IMG/VR virus record: IMGVR_UViG_3300008459_000051
Location: 1-57,875 of that record
Source: a virus
Direction: 5' to 3' (one strand)
Length of the DNA stretch: 57,875 nucleotides
Below the pieces are notes generated by a model. It saw nothing but the letters and a program-made list of their open reading frames with translations. It ran no database searches and was not told the origin of the DNA. Shown one piece after another: positions 23,812 to 32,537 of this stretch. Both the position numbers and the translations under genes were made by a program. Every line of letters begins with the position of its first letter. Within the stretch, counting starts at the first letter, position 1.

Positions 23812-24525
23812 CTACCCCACTCCCACTTCCGGCGCAATAGAAGAAGCGACGTAGGCCAAGGTGCGCTCTGTCTTAGGGTCCACCTCTCCCGTGGCCGGCA
23901 GCTTCCATGCTCTCTGGAAGGCCATGATGGACTGCTGGGAGCGGGGGCCGATCTTGCCATCTACCTCGCCTGAGTAGAGCTTCAGGAAGGCAAGGCACTC
24001 CTGGACTTCCTTCTCATCGAGCTTCAGCTCAGGGCCGTAGATGGCTTGGATGCGAGCATCTGCTGCTGCGCTGGTGTTGGTGCTCTTGGGGCTGTACTGA
24101 GCGATGAGTGCAGGCCCTTCTGAGCCAAGGTAGTTGTAGTGCCAGTCCTCGGAGCCCCGCTTGTTGTCCTTCCTGTGGCAGTACCAGCCGAACCCGCGCA
24201 TGAAGGCATCCATGGTGATCTTGTCACCTCGGAAGGCGGGGAGCATGGCATCCACAGCCGCATCTATGGCGATGCCGTAGTTATGGAGGCTGAATCCGGG
24301 CGGCTGGACACCACTCTTCTCTTGCATGGCCTGCAAGGACTGCTCGGCGGTGCGGAACATGTCGCTGACACGGATGCGCTGCCCAAGGGCAGTCTCGGCT
24401 GCATGGAAGGCTGCGGCTGCATCTGGGTGCAGGCGGGCCATTCGCATGGGAAGCATGTCCTTCTGAGCGCCATAGATGCCCAGAACTGAGGGCAGGGTGG
24501 TCAGCTTGAGTGTGAGGCGTGCCAT
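23812..24525 (-). CDS. Endolysin: M15 peptidase plus peptidoglycan-binding domain, 237 aa
   Basis: The catalytic domain has the M15 (VanY/D,D-carboxypeptidase-like) zinc site: SLHNYGIAIDAAVD (H81, D88) and EDWHYNY (H129), with an upstream RVSDMFRT segment. It should cut peptide cross-links of peptidoglycan. Residues about 170-237 are a peptidoglycan-binding repeat (YSGEVDGKIGPRSQQSIMAF). No signal peptide is seen, so export would need a holin. The ATG at 24525 has GGAGG six bases upstream. Terminator-like hairpins on both sides isolate it from the fibre genes. The holin and spanin candidates lie 16 kb away. Confidence 0.88.
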   Translation of the reverse strand: MARLTLKLTTLPSVLGIYGAQKDMLPMRMARLHPDAAAAFHAAETALGQRIRVSDMFRTAEQSLQAMQEKSGVQPPGFSLHNYGIAIDAAVDAMLPAFRGDKITMDAFMRGFGWYCHRKDNKRGSEDWHYNYLGSEGPALIAQYSPKSTNTSAAADARIQAIYGPELKLDEKEVQECLAFLKLYSGEVDGKIGPRSQQSIMAFQRAWKLPATGEVDPKTERTLAYVASSIAPEVGVG

Positions 24526-24545
24526 AAAGTCCTCCAAGAGCGATC

Positions 24546-24564
24546 CGCGCAACATTCTTGCGCG
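24546..24564 (-). promoter_or_regulatory. Hairpin in the endolysin leader
   Basis: A perfect 7-bp stem CGCGCAA/TTGCGCG with a five-base loop lies about ten bases before the endolysin ribosome-binding site (minus strand). It has no T tract, so it is not a simple terminator. It may modulate translation or stabilise the 5' end of a processed endolysin message. Confidence 0.4.
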
Positions 24565-24574
24565 AAGGGGAAGA

Positions 24575-24620
24575 TAAACCAAAAGAAGGAGGGCCACCCG
24601 GCGTCCCGAGTGACCCTCCC
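24575..24620 (-). terminator. Strong Rho-independent terminator after the coiled-coil fibre gene
   Basis: On the minus strand 14 consecutive pairs (two G-T) form between bases 24619-24606 and 24601-24588 with a four-base loop GACG, followed by TTCTTTTGG. It lies between the 630-residue fibre gene and the endolysin. Endolysin transcription therefore needs read-through, anti-termination or its own promoter. Confidence 0.8.
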
Positions 24621-24687
24621 TGCCTGCTCCTTCTAGCCGGTTCCGCTGCCGTCTAGGGTGTTCAGGCAACCCTTGCCGAAGGCAGAA

Positions 24688-26580
24688 CTACGCCTTCAGT
24701 GCTGCCGGCAGCATGTGGACCTTCAGCTTGCTGCCGTGCTTGAAGCCGACCGGAACGGCCCACTTGCCGCTCGGAACGTCTGCGTACTTGGCGAACACGC
24801 CAGCGGCGCTTCCCAGGTACACGCGCTCGTCATCAGCAAAGGCGTTCAGCGCGCCCGAGGCGACTGCCGAGAGGCCAGCCATCACGACGCGAGCATTGCT
24901 GCCGCTCTTGGCATCAACGCAGCCGAAGGCGCCAGCGGCGTCCCAGGTTGCGGCTGCGCCAGCGGAGTCAACGAAGCAGCCAACGGTCGCTGCCGAGGCC
25001 ATGGTCTCGGCCAGCGAGGAGTGCGCGTGCTTGGCACCTGCGTCCACGAACTCGCCACCAACGAGGTCGCCGTCAACCTTCAGGTTGCCGCTGCCGTCGA
25101 TGGAGAGGTCCGGGCCGGTGGTGCGGAAGCTCAGGCTGTCGCCGTCAACGAACACCGGCTTGGCTGCCACGACCTTCGCGGAGACTGCGGTGCCGATCTT
25201 CTGCACGCCTGCGCCGAACGAGAGGTTCTCAGCGCGGCTGAAGATCACGAACTCCAGAGCTGCCGAGCCAACCGCTGCGGTGCCTGCGTTCGCGCAAACG
25301 AACGAGGTGCCGGGGGCTGCGCCAGCTGCCGAGGTGCTCTCGACGTAGACGTAGGAGCCTGCTGCATCAGCAGCCGCTGCCATGTCCGCAGCGCGAGCGA
25401 ACGCGCCACCAGCCTGAACAACGTAGATACCGCAGTCAACGTGAGCCGCGCCGTAGACCAGGACGCGGGCGCCAGCTGCGAGACCCTGTGCTGCCGAGAA
25501 GGCAACTGCATCTGCCGGCAGGGTCTGTGCGCCCTGAACGCGGTCGAATGCGTAGTCAACCGAGGTCTTGAAGGACAGACCCTGAACGCGAGCGTCAGCG
25601 TAGTCCTTGGCCTCCTGAAGGTTGGCAGCCTCTGCTGCCGTTGCACGGGAGACCTCATCAGCGAGGTCAGCCGCGATTGCAGCCTCTGCTGCCTCTGCAC
25701 GGGTGATCTCTGCCGTCAGGTCGCTGGTCAGCTGCGACTCAGCGGACTGTGCGCGGCTCTGCTCGGCTGCGATTGCAGCGGCGTTTGCGGCCTCTGCTGC
25801 GCGTGCGGTTGCTGCCTCTGCTGCGAGGTTTGCAGTCAGGGTGGCCTCTGCGCCCTCGGCCCGTGCCTGCTCTGCGCTGATGGCTGCGTTCGCTGCGTTG
25901 ATCGCGGCGATGCGTGCAGCCTGCTCGGCACCTTCTGCTGCCGTGGCGCGTGCGATCTCTGCGTTGAGCGATGCCGTCAGGGCGTCGTCAGCAGCGATGC
26001 GTGCGGCCTCTTCAGCGGACAGGTCCGCCGTCAGGCTGTTGATTGCGCTCTGGAGCGCCGCGTTGCTGGCGTTCTGGAGTGCATCAATCGACGCCTGGAG
26101 GGCTGCGTCTGCGTTCTGGCGAGCAGTGGCCTCAGAGCCCTCTGCTGCGATTGCACGGGCGATCTCTGCATCGAGGTCGCTGCGGAGAGCCGCATCGCCT
26201 GCGATACGAGCTGCCTGCTCGGTCGAGATCGCGGCCTGACGGTCGCTGATCTCGGTGTCGATACGCCCACCGAGAGCCGTGTCGGCTGCGGTGCGTGCGT
26301 TGGTCTCTGCCGTCAGCGATGCGCTGATCGCTGCATCAGCCGCAACGCGAGCCGCAGTCTCAGCGGTCAGGCTGTCGCCCAGAGCCGCCTCGGCCTGCGT
26401 TGCGCGTGCTGCCTCTGCATTGATGAGGTCGGTCATGTCACCGACTGCACCATCCAGCTGCCCCTTGTTGACTGCGTCCAGCGTCTGAACGCCGTTCGCA
26501 ACCTGGATGGTGTCGTTCGCGGTCTGCTCGATCAGCTGACCGTCCGCATCCAGAAAGAGAAACTTCTTTGCGTTTGCCAC
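24688..26580 (-). CDS. Coiled-coil tail fibre, 630 aa
   Basis: A GTG start with AAGGAG six bases upstream is chosen; another GTG lies 21 bases earlier. The N-terminus (ANAKKFLFLDADGQLIEQTA, DAVNKGQLDGAVG) looks like a docking segment. Residues about 55-305 are a long Ala/Glu-rich heptad repeat of AEAARATQAEAAL type, predicting a parallel coiled-coil shaft. The C-terminal 300 residues are globular and beta-rich (VDYAFDRVQGAQTLPADAVA; FVDSAGAAATWDAAGAFG) and probably include the receptor-binding part. A strong terminator follows the gene. Confidence 0.75.
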   Translation of the reverse strand: MANAKKFLFLDADGQLIEQTANDTIQVANGVQTLDAVNKGQLDGAVGDMTDLINAEAARATQAEAALGDSLTAETAARVAADAAISASLTAETNARTAADTALGGRIDTEISDRQAAISTEQAARIAGDAALRSDLDAEIARAIAAEGSEATARQNADAALQASIDALQNASNAALQSAINSLTADLSAEEAARIAADDALTASLNAEIARATAAEGAEQAARIAAINAANAAISAEQARAEGAEATLTANLAAEAATARAAEAANAAAIAAEQSRAQSAESQLTSDLTAEITRAEAAEAAIAADLADEVSRATAAEAANLQEAKDYADARVQGLSFKTSVDYAFDRVQGAQTLPADAVAFSAAQGLAAGARVLVYGAAHVDCGIYVVQAGGAFARAADMAAAADAAGSYVYVESTSAAGAAPGTSFVCANAGTAAVGSAALEFVIFSRAENLSFGAGVQKIGTAVSAKVVAAKPVFVDGDSLSFRTTGPDLSIDGSGNLKVDGDLVGGEFVDAGAKHAHSSLAETMASAATVGCFVDSAGAAATWDAAGAFGCVDAKSGSNARVVMAGLSAVASGALNAFADDERVYLGSAAGVFAKYADVPSGKWAVPVGFKHGSKLKVHMLPAALKA

Positions 26581-26655
26581 TTGCCACTCCTTGCGGGGCA
26601 CCCCATGTGCCCCAGCTGGCTGGCCGAATGCCAGCCGGTCTTTTCTGCTTGCGGA

Positions 26656-26961
26656 TTAGCAGTCAGTTGCGCCCGAGAACTCGGGCAAAGTCTTGAGCCA
26701 TGCGTAGGCTGCGGGGTAGATGTCTCCCGTCAGCGAGGCCGTCTCGGTTCCATACTCAAAGAGCTTGACCGGCGCATCGCCGCGCTCCCGTGCAGCCGCG
26801 TCCTCGTACCACGCAACCAGCGGGTAGGTGGTCTGCGTGTCGACGCGAATGAACAGGATACGCGCATAGGCTTCCGGATAAACCACATCGGGAAGCGCCA
26901 CCTCGTCCGGGGATTCCGGGATGCGGTTGGGCGGAATGGTGAGCGAAACCTGAAGTGCCAT
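26656..26961 (-). CDS. Small structural protein, fibre accessory candidate, 101 aa
   Basis: The ATG at 26961 has GGAGG eight bases upstream and lies four bases after the stop of the giant repeat protein. The sequence has beta strands at both ends of a helical centre (YARILFIRVDTQTTYPLVAW; ETASLTGDIYPAAYAWLKTL). Between two fibre genes it could be an assembly chaperone or a fibre connector. No known family is recognised. Confidence 0.55.
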   Translation of the reverse strand: MALQVSLTIPPNRIPESPDEVALPDVVYPEAYARILFIRVDTQTTYPLVAWYEDAAARERGDAPVKLFEYGTETASLTGDIYPAAYAWLKTLPEFSGATDC

Positions 26962-26965
26962 GGGA

Positions 26966-29900
26966 TTAGCCTCCGATGCGGATGCGGCTGTTGGCCGCGA
27001 AGGTGAGAGAGGGATAGGTATGCCGCCCAAGCTGAGCCGAGCCGCCAGAACCCGCGCGCGTCTGGATCTTGGCTCCGGCGCTGACAGACACGCCGCCCGT
27101 GCCGGTCACCTTGGCGCCGGATGCCCAAGTTGCGATGGACAGAACAAGCGTGCCACCCGTAACCGTGGTGCCGCCCGTGTAGGAGTTGCTGGTGTTGGTA
27201 AGAACCCATCTACCAGCGTCAGCCTTATTGACCGTAATGGTGCCTGCGCCCGATCCGTTGGCAGCGATAAGGAAGCTAACCGTATTGTCCGCCGTCCCTA
27301 TACCGCCAAACTGGTAGGTGCGCGTCTGGCCTGCGTTAGTGTTAGCGCTAATAAAGGCAGTTGAATGAGTTACCGCTGCTGAGCCAGAAGACTCAAATCG
27401 CGCCACAAGACCCGTACCAGTTCCAGAGATGGTGATAACCCGAGAGACGTTCTTTGCAACTGATCCCGTAAACCGCAAACCACCTGCATTGGCTGCTGTG
27501 GCATTGCCTGCTACTGAACAAGTACCCGAACTCAAGGCACTAGTAGTGCGGTAGCCAAGAGTTCCTGCGCTAACCGTAAGTGCGCTCAAGGTCATGTCTT
27601 CTGCGGCTGAATACGCCAAGTCTGCGAAGCCCGCGCCATCCTTGGTGACTGCGTTAGATGCCCCTAGGTTCAAGCGTGGCGTAATGCCGATATCGCCCGA
27701 TCCGCCAAGCACAAGCGGAGCGCCAAAGATTGCAGTCGCAGAGGACAGCGTCAAGGTTCCGGCATCTGAGTTAATGCGCGGAGTGCCGGACAGCTGAATC
27801 GCGCCTGAGTAGGTGTTGTTGCCTGCGATGTTACGCAGGCCCCCCGTATTCGGAGCAGCCGTGGTGCCCGAGCTGGAAAGTGTCAGCGCCTTAGCCGGAA
27901 GCCCTGTGAGGTTGCCCGAGGTGCCGTCCAGTTCAAGCGCCGTGAGAGTCGGAACAGTGATGCCGAAGGAGGATCCCTGGCCGATGGAGTCGTTGTTGGT
28001 CAGCCGCAGGATGCTGTTTGCCGTCGAGATCGCGATGGCTGCGGCTGCACTGGTGAAGGTGTTGGTGCCCGACAGCGTGGCCCGTGCGCCACCGTTGACT
28101 GCGATAGTGCCTGCGTCAGAGATCGTACCGCTGTAGGTGCGCGCATCGTTGCGCCCAAAGGCCAAGGTTGCGCCAGAGGCAACGACTGCGTTGGATGCGT
28201 CGTTATTGCCGAGCGTACCGGTAGCACCAGCATTGCCGATACGCAGGGTGCCGTTGGAGATCGTGTAGGTACCCGTATTGGTATTAGTGCCGGTCAGAGC
28301 AAGAGTGCCCGACTCGATCTTTTCAATAGCGCCATCAGGGGTGTTGGCTGCCAACGCAACAGTGTACGTTGGCGCAACCGCGCCTGCGCCGCCTCCAGTA
28401 AAAGTCAATGTCGGAGGCGTCGTATACCCAACGCCAGGACACGTTACAATAATGTCAGTAATTGTACTGGTCGTGATGTCATAAACACAGCGCGCCGTAG
28501 CTCCGGAACCGCCACCTCCAGAGAAGTAAACTACAGGGGCTCCGATGTAGTTAGTGCCGCCGCCTGTAATTGCAACAGAACTCACGCCAGAACCGGTAGC
28601 CGCTTCAATAGCTGCGCCAAGAACTCCAGTTGCAACCGCGCCGCCAGAGATCCTATTTCCTGCGCCATACAACCGCACAGGAAAGTTCAACAAAAACGGG
28701 CTCGTAATTCCGAGCACGCCACCCTGCAAGTTAATAGCACGAGATGCGGCAGTCGTAGTAATCGTAGCGGAGCTAAAGTTGATTCGCCCTGCCGATAGAA
28801 TATTAATTGCGTGAGTTGCGTTTGTATTAATGGTAGGCAAAATTAGACTGCCGGCGTTGTAGGTGCTGCCGTCGACAGTTAGCACCGCAATAGAGGACGC
28901 GGTGGTAGTAGCGGAGGACCAGCCAAGCCGAAGCGCACCTGACGTTAAGGTACTACCGGTGCCAATAAAGTTTATGATTGTATTAGCACCGTTACCACGA
29001 GCTAGGAGAAGTGAGCCTAGTGCCATCGTAAGTGTGCTGGAATCGCCAAAATCTACAACACCTTGCCCGAAAAATGCCCAACCAGACTGCCCGTTACTAG
29101 CGGTACTGACGGTGCCCGCTGTGTTTTTGTGGTAGATGTACTGAGAGGCTGAAACTAGGCCTGTATACCCCCAACCCAAAGCCTGCAAGTTGCCCGAAGA
29201 TGTAATATCGCTGCCGTATATCGTGCCGCCAGTTTGATAAATAGCCGTGCTGGCAGCGGCATTGTCAGAAGCGTAAAAGTTTACATTTCCTACGGTTTGA
29301 ATAGTACCGGACGAAAGATACAGCTTTGTTGTTCCCGCAGCAGATCCAATACCAAGATTATTAGTGTTTCCTGTAATACTGCCGCCAAGCACGTTTACTG
29401 TGCCGAGCAGGGTTGAACTTGTACCGGATACTGTAGCCGTTGTGCTGACGGTGCTTCCAAGCGCAGAGGAGATCGTTGCAAAATTGCCCGACAAGGTTGC
29501 ATTGCCCGTAGCACTAACGCTCACAGTATTCGTGGCGCCAGCTGCGCCGGCAACTGTAGCAGTACCCGCCACGGTAATGGTTGACGCACCACCGACCGTA
29601 AAGTTGTTGCCTGTCGAACCGGCGCTGATCGTAACTGGTTTTCTGATGGCGCCTGCGCCGGTGAGCGTAGCGCCGCTCGCTACCGTAATAGCGCCGGTTG
29701 CGCCCGTCTGCGCTGCCGTGACGTTGAGCGTAGCACCCGCGTTTACAGCCCACGCGCCCGTGTTTGCACCGGCCCCAGAGAACGTCACCGTACCAGGCGC
29801 GCTAATCGTAATCGCGCCCGCCCCGCCGATAGCCGAGGAAACCGTTTGCCCTGCCGTGGGGAACACCACTGTTCCCGCTGAATGCGTCAGGGTCGAAACG

Positions 29901-30496
29901 GAGATGGTGCTGTTGGTCAGCGTCAGGGTACCGGTGCCGGTAACCTTGCTAAACGTACCCGCGCCCGTGATCGAACCGTCGATCTGATAGGCATTGGAGC
30001 GGTTCACTGAGGCGGTAGCGCCCGTACCCACAACGATGTTGTTGGCTGCTGCGCCAAAGTCACCAGTTGTGCCGTTAGCGCCTGAAGTCAGCGTGCCGCC
30101 AGTAACAGTGACCGTTCCGGTGACCGTATTGGTGCCAGTCAGCGTCAGCGCCTGAGCACCCAACTTTGTGAACCCGTTGGTTCCGGCCAAGGGTGCCGAG
30201 ATCGTAGATGCGGCGTTGTCGACAGTGAGCGTCGGGACGCTTGCCCCGTTATCCAATGTCAAAATTGCGCCACCAGAGGTGGCAAGGACCCAGCCAAAAA
30301 AAGAAGAAGTTGGATCTGCCAGCGTTACAGTGCCGACGGTCCGTGATGTAGTGTCCAGCGTTACCGTGCGCGCAGCTGTAATGTTGTTTGTAAAGTCAGC
30401 CGCGGCACTTGCGCCATCCGCGATAACGCTACTGGCCCAGTTGGTTGCCAGCGACCAGTTGCCATTTGCGTCTACTGCCCATGTACCAGAAGCCAT
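26966..30496 (-). CDS. Giant beta-helical appendage with autotransporter-type repeats, 1176 aa
   Basis: The N-terminus (MASGTWAVDANGNWSLATNW) and repeated units such as LTLTGTNTVTGTVTVTGGTL, NTNTGTYTISNGTLRIG and NSYTGGTTVTGGTLVLS match passenger-associated transport repeats. These build right-handed beta-helices in bacterial autotransporter adhesins. Other repeats (TNTFTSAAAAIAISTANS) fill the rest. No beta-barrel translocator domain is present, so it is not a complete autotransporter. Its place between fibre genes indicates a phage appendage or adhesin-like fibre; the passenger repeats may have been acquired from bacteria (inference). Confidence 0.75.
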   Translation of the reverse strand: MASGTWAVDANGNWSLATNWASSVIADGASAAADFTNNITAARTVTLDTTSRTVGTVTLADPTSSFFGWVLATSGGAILTLDNGASVPTLTVDNAASTISAPLAGTNGFTKLGAQALTLTGTNTVTGTVTVTGGTLTSGANGTTGDFGAAANNIVVGTGATASVNRSNAYQIDGSITGAGTFSKVTGTGTLTLTNSTISVSTLTHSAGTVVFPTAGQTVSSAIGGAGAITISAPGTVTFSGAGANTGAWAVNAGATLNVTAAQTGATGAITVASGATLTGAGAIRKPVTISAGSTGNNFTVGGASTITVAGTATVAGAAGATNTVSVSATGNATLSGNFATISSALGSTVSTTATVSGTSSTLLGTVNVLGGSITGNTNNLGIGSAAGTTKLYLSSGTIQTVGNVNFYASDNAAASTAIYQTGGTIYGSDITSSGNLQALGWGYTGLVSASQYIYHKNTAGTVSTASNGQSGWAFFGQGVVDFGDSSTLTMALGSLLLARGNGANTIINFIGTGSTLTSGALRLGWSSATTTASSIAVLTVDGSTYNAGSLILPTINTNATHAINILSAGRINFSSATITTTAASRAINLQGGVLGITSPFLLNFPVRLYGAGNRISGGAVATGVLGAAIEAATGSGVSSVAITGGGTNYIGAPVVYFSGGGGSGATARCVYDITTSTITDIIVTCPGVGYTTPPTLTFTGGGAGAVAPTYTVALAANTPDGAIEKIESGTLALTGTNTNTGTYTISNGTLRIGNAGATGTLGNNDASNAVVASGATLAFGRNDARTYSGTISDAGTIAVNGGARATLSGTNTFTSAAAAIAISTANSILRLTNNDSIGQGSSFGITVPTLTALELDGTSGNLTGLPAKALTLSSSGTTAAPNTGGLRNIAGNNTYSGAIQLSGTPRINSDAGTLTLSSATAIFGAPLVLGGSGDIGITPRLNLGASNAVTKDGAGFADLAYSAAEDMTLSALTVSAGTLGYRTTSALSSGTCSVAGNATAANAGGLRFTGSVAKNVSRVITISGTGTGLVARFESSGSAAVTHSTAFISANTNAGQTRTYQFGGIGTADNTVSFLIAANGSGAGTITVNKADAGRWVLTNTSNSYTGGTTVTGGTLVLSIATWASGAKVTGTGGVSVSAGAKIQTRAGSGGSAQLGRHTYPSLTFAANSRIRIGG

Positions 30497-30509
30497 CGCG
30501 GAGTCTCCC

Positions 30510-30782
30510 TTAGCTCAACGTCATGGTGATGGAGGTTCCCGTGTCAGCAAAGACAGCCGACGAGAACGCAGTCCCGGTCAGATCAGCTTGCAGATAGCTG
30601 AAGTTGCCCACCAATGACCCATAGGTAAAGATCGTGTAAACCCCAGCCCCCGTAAACACGGAGGGATCAACCTCGATGATGGTCGGGTTGCCCAGCGTCA
30701 GGGTGCCCGTCACAGCTTGGGTGCCAGTCCCTGCGGCAATAGCTGCCGCAGGGGCGTACCTCTGAACGAATACAAGCGGCAT
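30510..30782 (-). CDS. Small beta-rich protein paired with the giant repeat protein, 90 aa
   Basis: The ATG overlaps the preceding stop (TAATG at 30780-30784). The sequence (TQAVTGTLTLGNPTIIEVDP; GAGVYTIFTYGSLVGNFSYL; TGTAFSSAVFADTGTSITM) resembles the C-terminal segment after passenger repeats in autotransporter-type proteins, here as a separate protein. It may cap or extend the 1176-residue beta-helix encoded 13 bases downstream. Function inferred from sequence style and position. Confidence 0.6.
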   Translation of the reverse strand: MPLVFVQRYAPAAAIAAGTGTQAVTGTLTLGNPTIIEVDPSVFTGAGVYTIFTYGSLVGNFSYLQADLTGTAFSSAVFADTGTSITMTLS

Positions 30783-32038
30783 TACGCCTCCACGGCGGAA
30801 ATCGTGAAGTAGTTATCGGTGCCTGCGCCGGTCACAACTGCGCTGATGACCTGTCCAGCAGTCACGCTCTTCGGGTAGGTGATGTCAGCCCCGGCCACCT
30901 GGATCTTGACCGTGGCCCCGCCGCCCTGGTTCAGCGCCGTCAGGGTCAGCGCCTTGGGGGCGTAGAACTTCATGGTGGTGGCGTTGACAGCCAGCGATCC
31001 AGAAGCAAACGAGGCGATGTCGTATGCCTTGGTCGGCGTGTTGGTCAGATCCGTATAGCTGCCGCTGAAGGTCGAGAACGAAAGCAGCGGGAGGTCGCGC
31101 AGATCGTTGTACGAGCCCGAGCTGGCCACAGTCGCGAGCGAAGGCTTGCCGCTCAGGTCGGCATACGCTCCCGTGGTGGCAACCGCCGTCAGCGAGGGCT
31201 TGCCTGACAGGTCAGCGTAAGCGCCCGAAGTAGCCACAGCCGCCAGTGCGGGAGTGTTGGCAAGATCTGCGTACTCACCGCTGGAGGCGACCGTCGACAG
31301 CGAAGGCTTCCCACTGAGATCCGTATAGCTGCCCGAGGTAGCGACCGTTGCAAGAACCGGCTTACCGCTCAGGTCGGTGTAGCTTCCAGAAGTAGCGACC
31401 GTTGCCAGCCCATCCAGCTTGCTCTTGTCAGCAGCCGACATGAAACCAGCAGCCATCGTGGTTGCTGCGCTGTGCAGCGATCCGCCAGCTTGGCTACCGT
31501 GAGCGTGCTGATGGTCGACGCGGGCATAAGCAGACTGCACGCCTGCTGCTGCCGAGGAGCTGATGTCCGTAGCTGCGGTGTTGCCAGCAGCCGGGATAGA
31601 AGGCTTGCCGATCAGGTCGGCGTAGTCGCCCGAGGTCGCAATCGTGGCGAGGACCGGAACAACCGGAATCGAAGGCTTGCTGGTGAGGTCAGCGTAGCTG
31701 CCCGAGGTCGCCACCGTTGCAAAGGTCGGCTTGCCGGTCACAGAGGCCCAAGAGACAGGCCCGCCACCACCACCGCCACCGCCGAGGGCTGCTGCCACAT
31801 CCGCAACAAGCGCAACGCCTGCCGCGTTCATGTCCACAGAGCCGAGCGCCTCATCCGTCGAGATCGCAGCCACGGACCACTTGCCGTCCATGAGATCAAA
31901 GCCGCCAAGGGCAGCAACAACCACAGAGGACTCGTCCGCGACGATCCAGCCGTAACCAGGCTGCACGGCGCCGCCACCGTAGCCTGCCGGCAGGGTCTGT
32001 GCAGTTGCGCTGGTGTTCCAGATCAGTGTGCGTGCCAC
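30782..32038 (-). CDS. Fibre with about ten SGSYxDLSGKP repeats, 418 aa
   Basis: The N-terminus (MARTLIWNTSATAQTLPAGY) is a short domain also seen in the fibres at 33343 and 34332. Residues about 95-330 contain repeated units of the form ATVATSGSYTDLSGKPSL, about 18 residues each, a known tail-fibre repeat type. A poly-Gly linker lies near residue 90 and HQHAHGSQAGGSLHSAATT interrupts the array. The C-terminal 70 residues (LTALNQGGGATVKIQVAGAD) form a beta domain. It is probably a trimeric fibre attached through the shared N-terminal domain. Confidence 0.75.
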   Translation of the reverse strand: MARTLIWNTSATAQTLPAGYGGGAVQPGYGWIVADESSVVVAALGGFDLMDGKWSVAAISTDEALGSVDMNAAGVALVADVAAALGGGGGGGGPVSWASVTGKPTFATVATSGSYADLTSKPSIPVVPVLATIATSGDYADLIGKPSIPAAGNTAATDISSSAAAGVQSAYARVDHQHAHGSQAGGSLHSAATTMAAGFMSAADKSKLDGLATVATSGSYTDLSGKPVLATVATSGSYTDLSGKPSLSTVASSGEYADLANTPALAAVATSGAYADLSGKPSLTAVATTGAYADLSGKPSLATVASSGSYNDLRDLPLLSFSTFSGSYTDLTNTPTKAYDIASFASGSLAVNATTMKFYAPKALTLTALNQGGGATVKIQVAGADITYPKSVTAGQVISAVVTGAGTDNYFTISAVEA

Positions 32039-32041
32039 GGT

Positions 32042-32494
32042 CTACTCCTGAATGGCGATCTCGCCGGTATCTGGATCAATCGCCACGCCAGCCATCGAGC
32101 GGCCCAGCGTGCCTTCAATCCGCTTCTTTGCCAGAAGCGCCCGCGTCTCTGCCTTTTCGGCCAGAGATTGCGCGGTCGCCTGCTTCTTTTCCAAGGCCAG
32201 CACACGGCCCTTGGGGTCAATAGCCAGCAGGACATAGAGCTTGCTGATGCGGGCGACTTCTGCCTCGGCCTCTGCTGCCCTCTTCTCCTGCTGCGCCAGT
32301 CGCATCTCCCAAAGGTCGTGCAGCTTCACATGAGTCGGAGGCGCAGGAGCGTCAACGCCCTCAACAACAGGCGCAACCGTCACCGGCTCCGGTGCGGTCT
32401 TGCGAGTCCTGCGTGTCTTCGGCGCTGCGCCCACTGTCCGCCCTCCTTCGGCTTGCCGGGGGCGGATTCCCAGCGAGCCAGTCAAAGTTACCAC
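32042..32494 (-). CDS. Coiled-coil hypothetical protein among fibre genes, 150 aa
   Basis: The GTG start has only a weak ribosome-binding site. A Lys/Arg/Thr/Pro-rich N-terminus (KTRRTRKTAPEPVTVAPV) is followed by a coiled coil (EMRLAQQEKRAAEAEAEVAR; LALEKKQATAQSLAEKAETR) and a short beta tail (AGVAIDPDTGEIAIQE). It lies three bases before the repeat fibre gene. It could be a fibre assembly chaperone or a trimerising connector; this is inference from context. Confidence 0.6.
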   Translation of the reverse strand: MVTLTGSLGIRPRQAEGGRTVGAAPKTRRTRKTAPEPVTVAPVVEGVDAPAPPTHVKLHDLWEMRLAQQEKRAAEAEAEVARISKLYVLLAIDPKGRVLALEKKQATAQSLAEKAETRALLAKKRIEGTLGRSMAGVAIDPDTGEIAIQE

Positions 32495-32537
32495 GGCTTT
32501 TCTGTAGCGCCTAATCGACGCTCAAAAACACTAGAAT

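Noticed and set aside
23585-23854. An open frame on plus containing GFEPAKPPCKGSS
   Set aside because: It is the reverse complement of tRNA-Ala; such translations are a well-known artefact of tRNA genes.
26602-26655. Hairpins between the 101-residue gene and the coiled-coil fibre as a terminator
   Set aside because: On the minus strand the stems have no T tract; the TCTTTT lies on the plus side, where no gene needs termination.
24658-27006. A 782-codon open frame on the plus strand over the coiled-coil fibre gene
   Set aside because: It is antisense to an Ala/Glu-repeat gene; the Cys/Arg/Gly-rich translation reflects the complement of repeated Ala codons.
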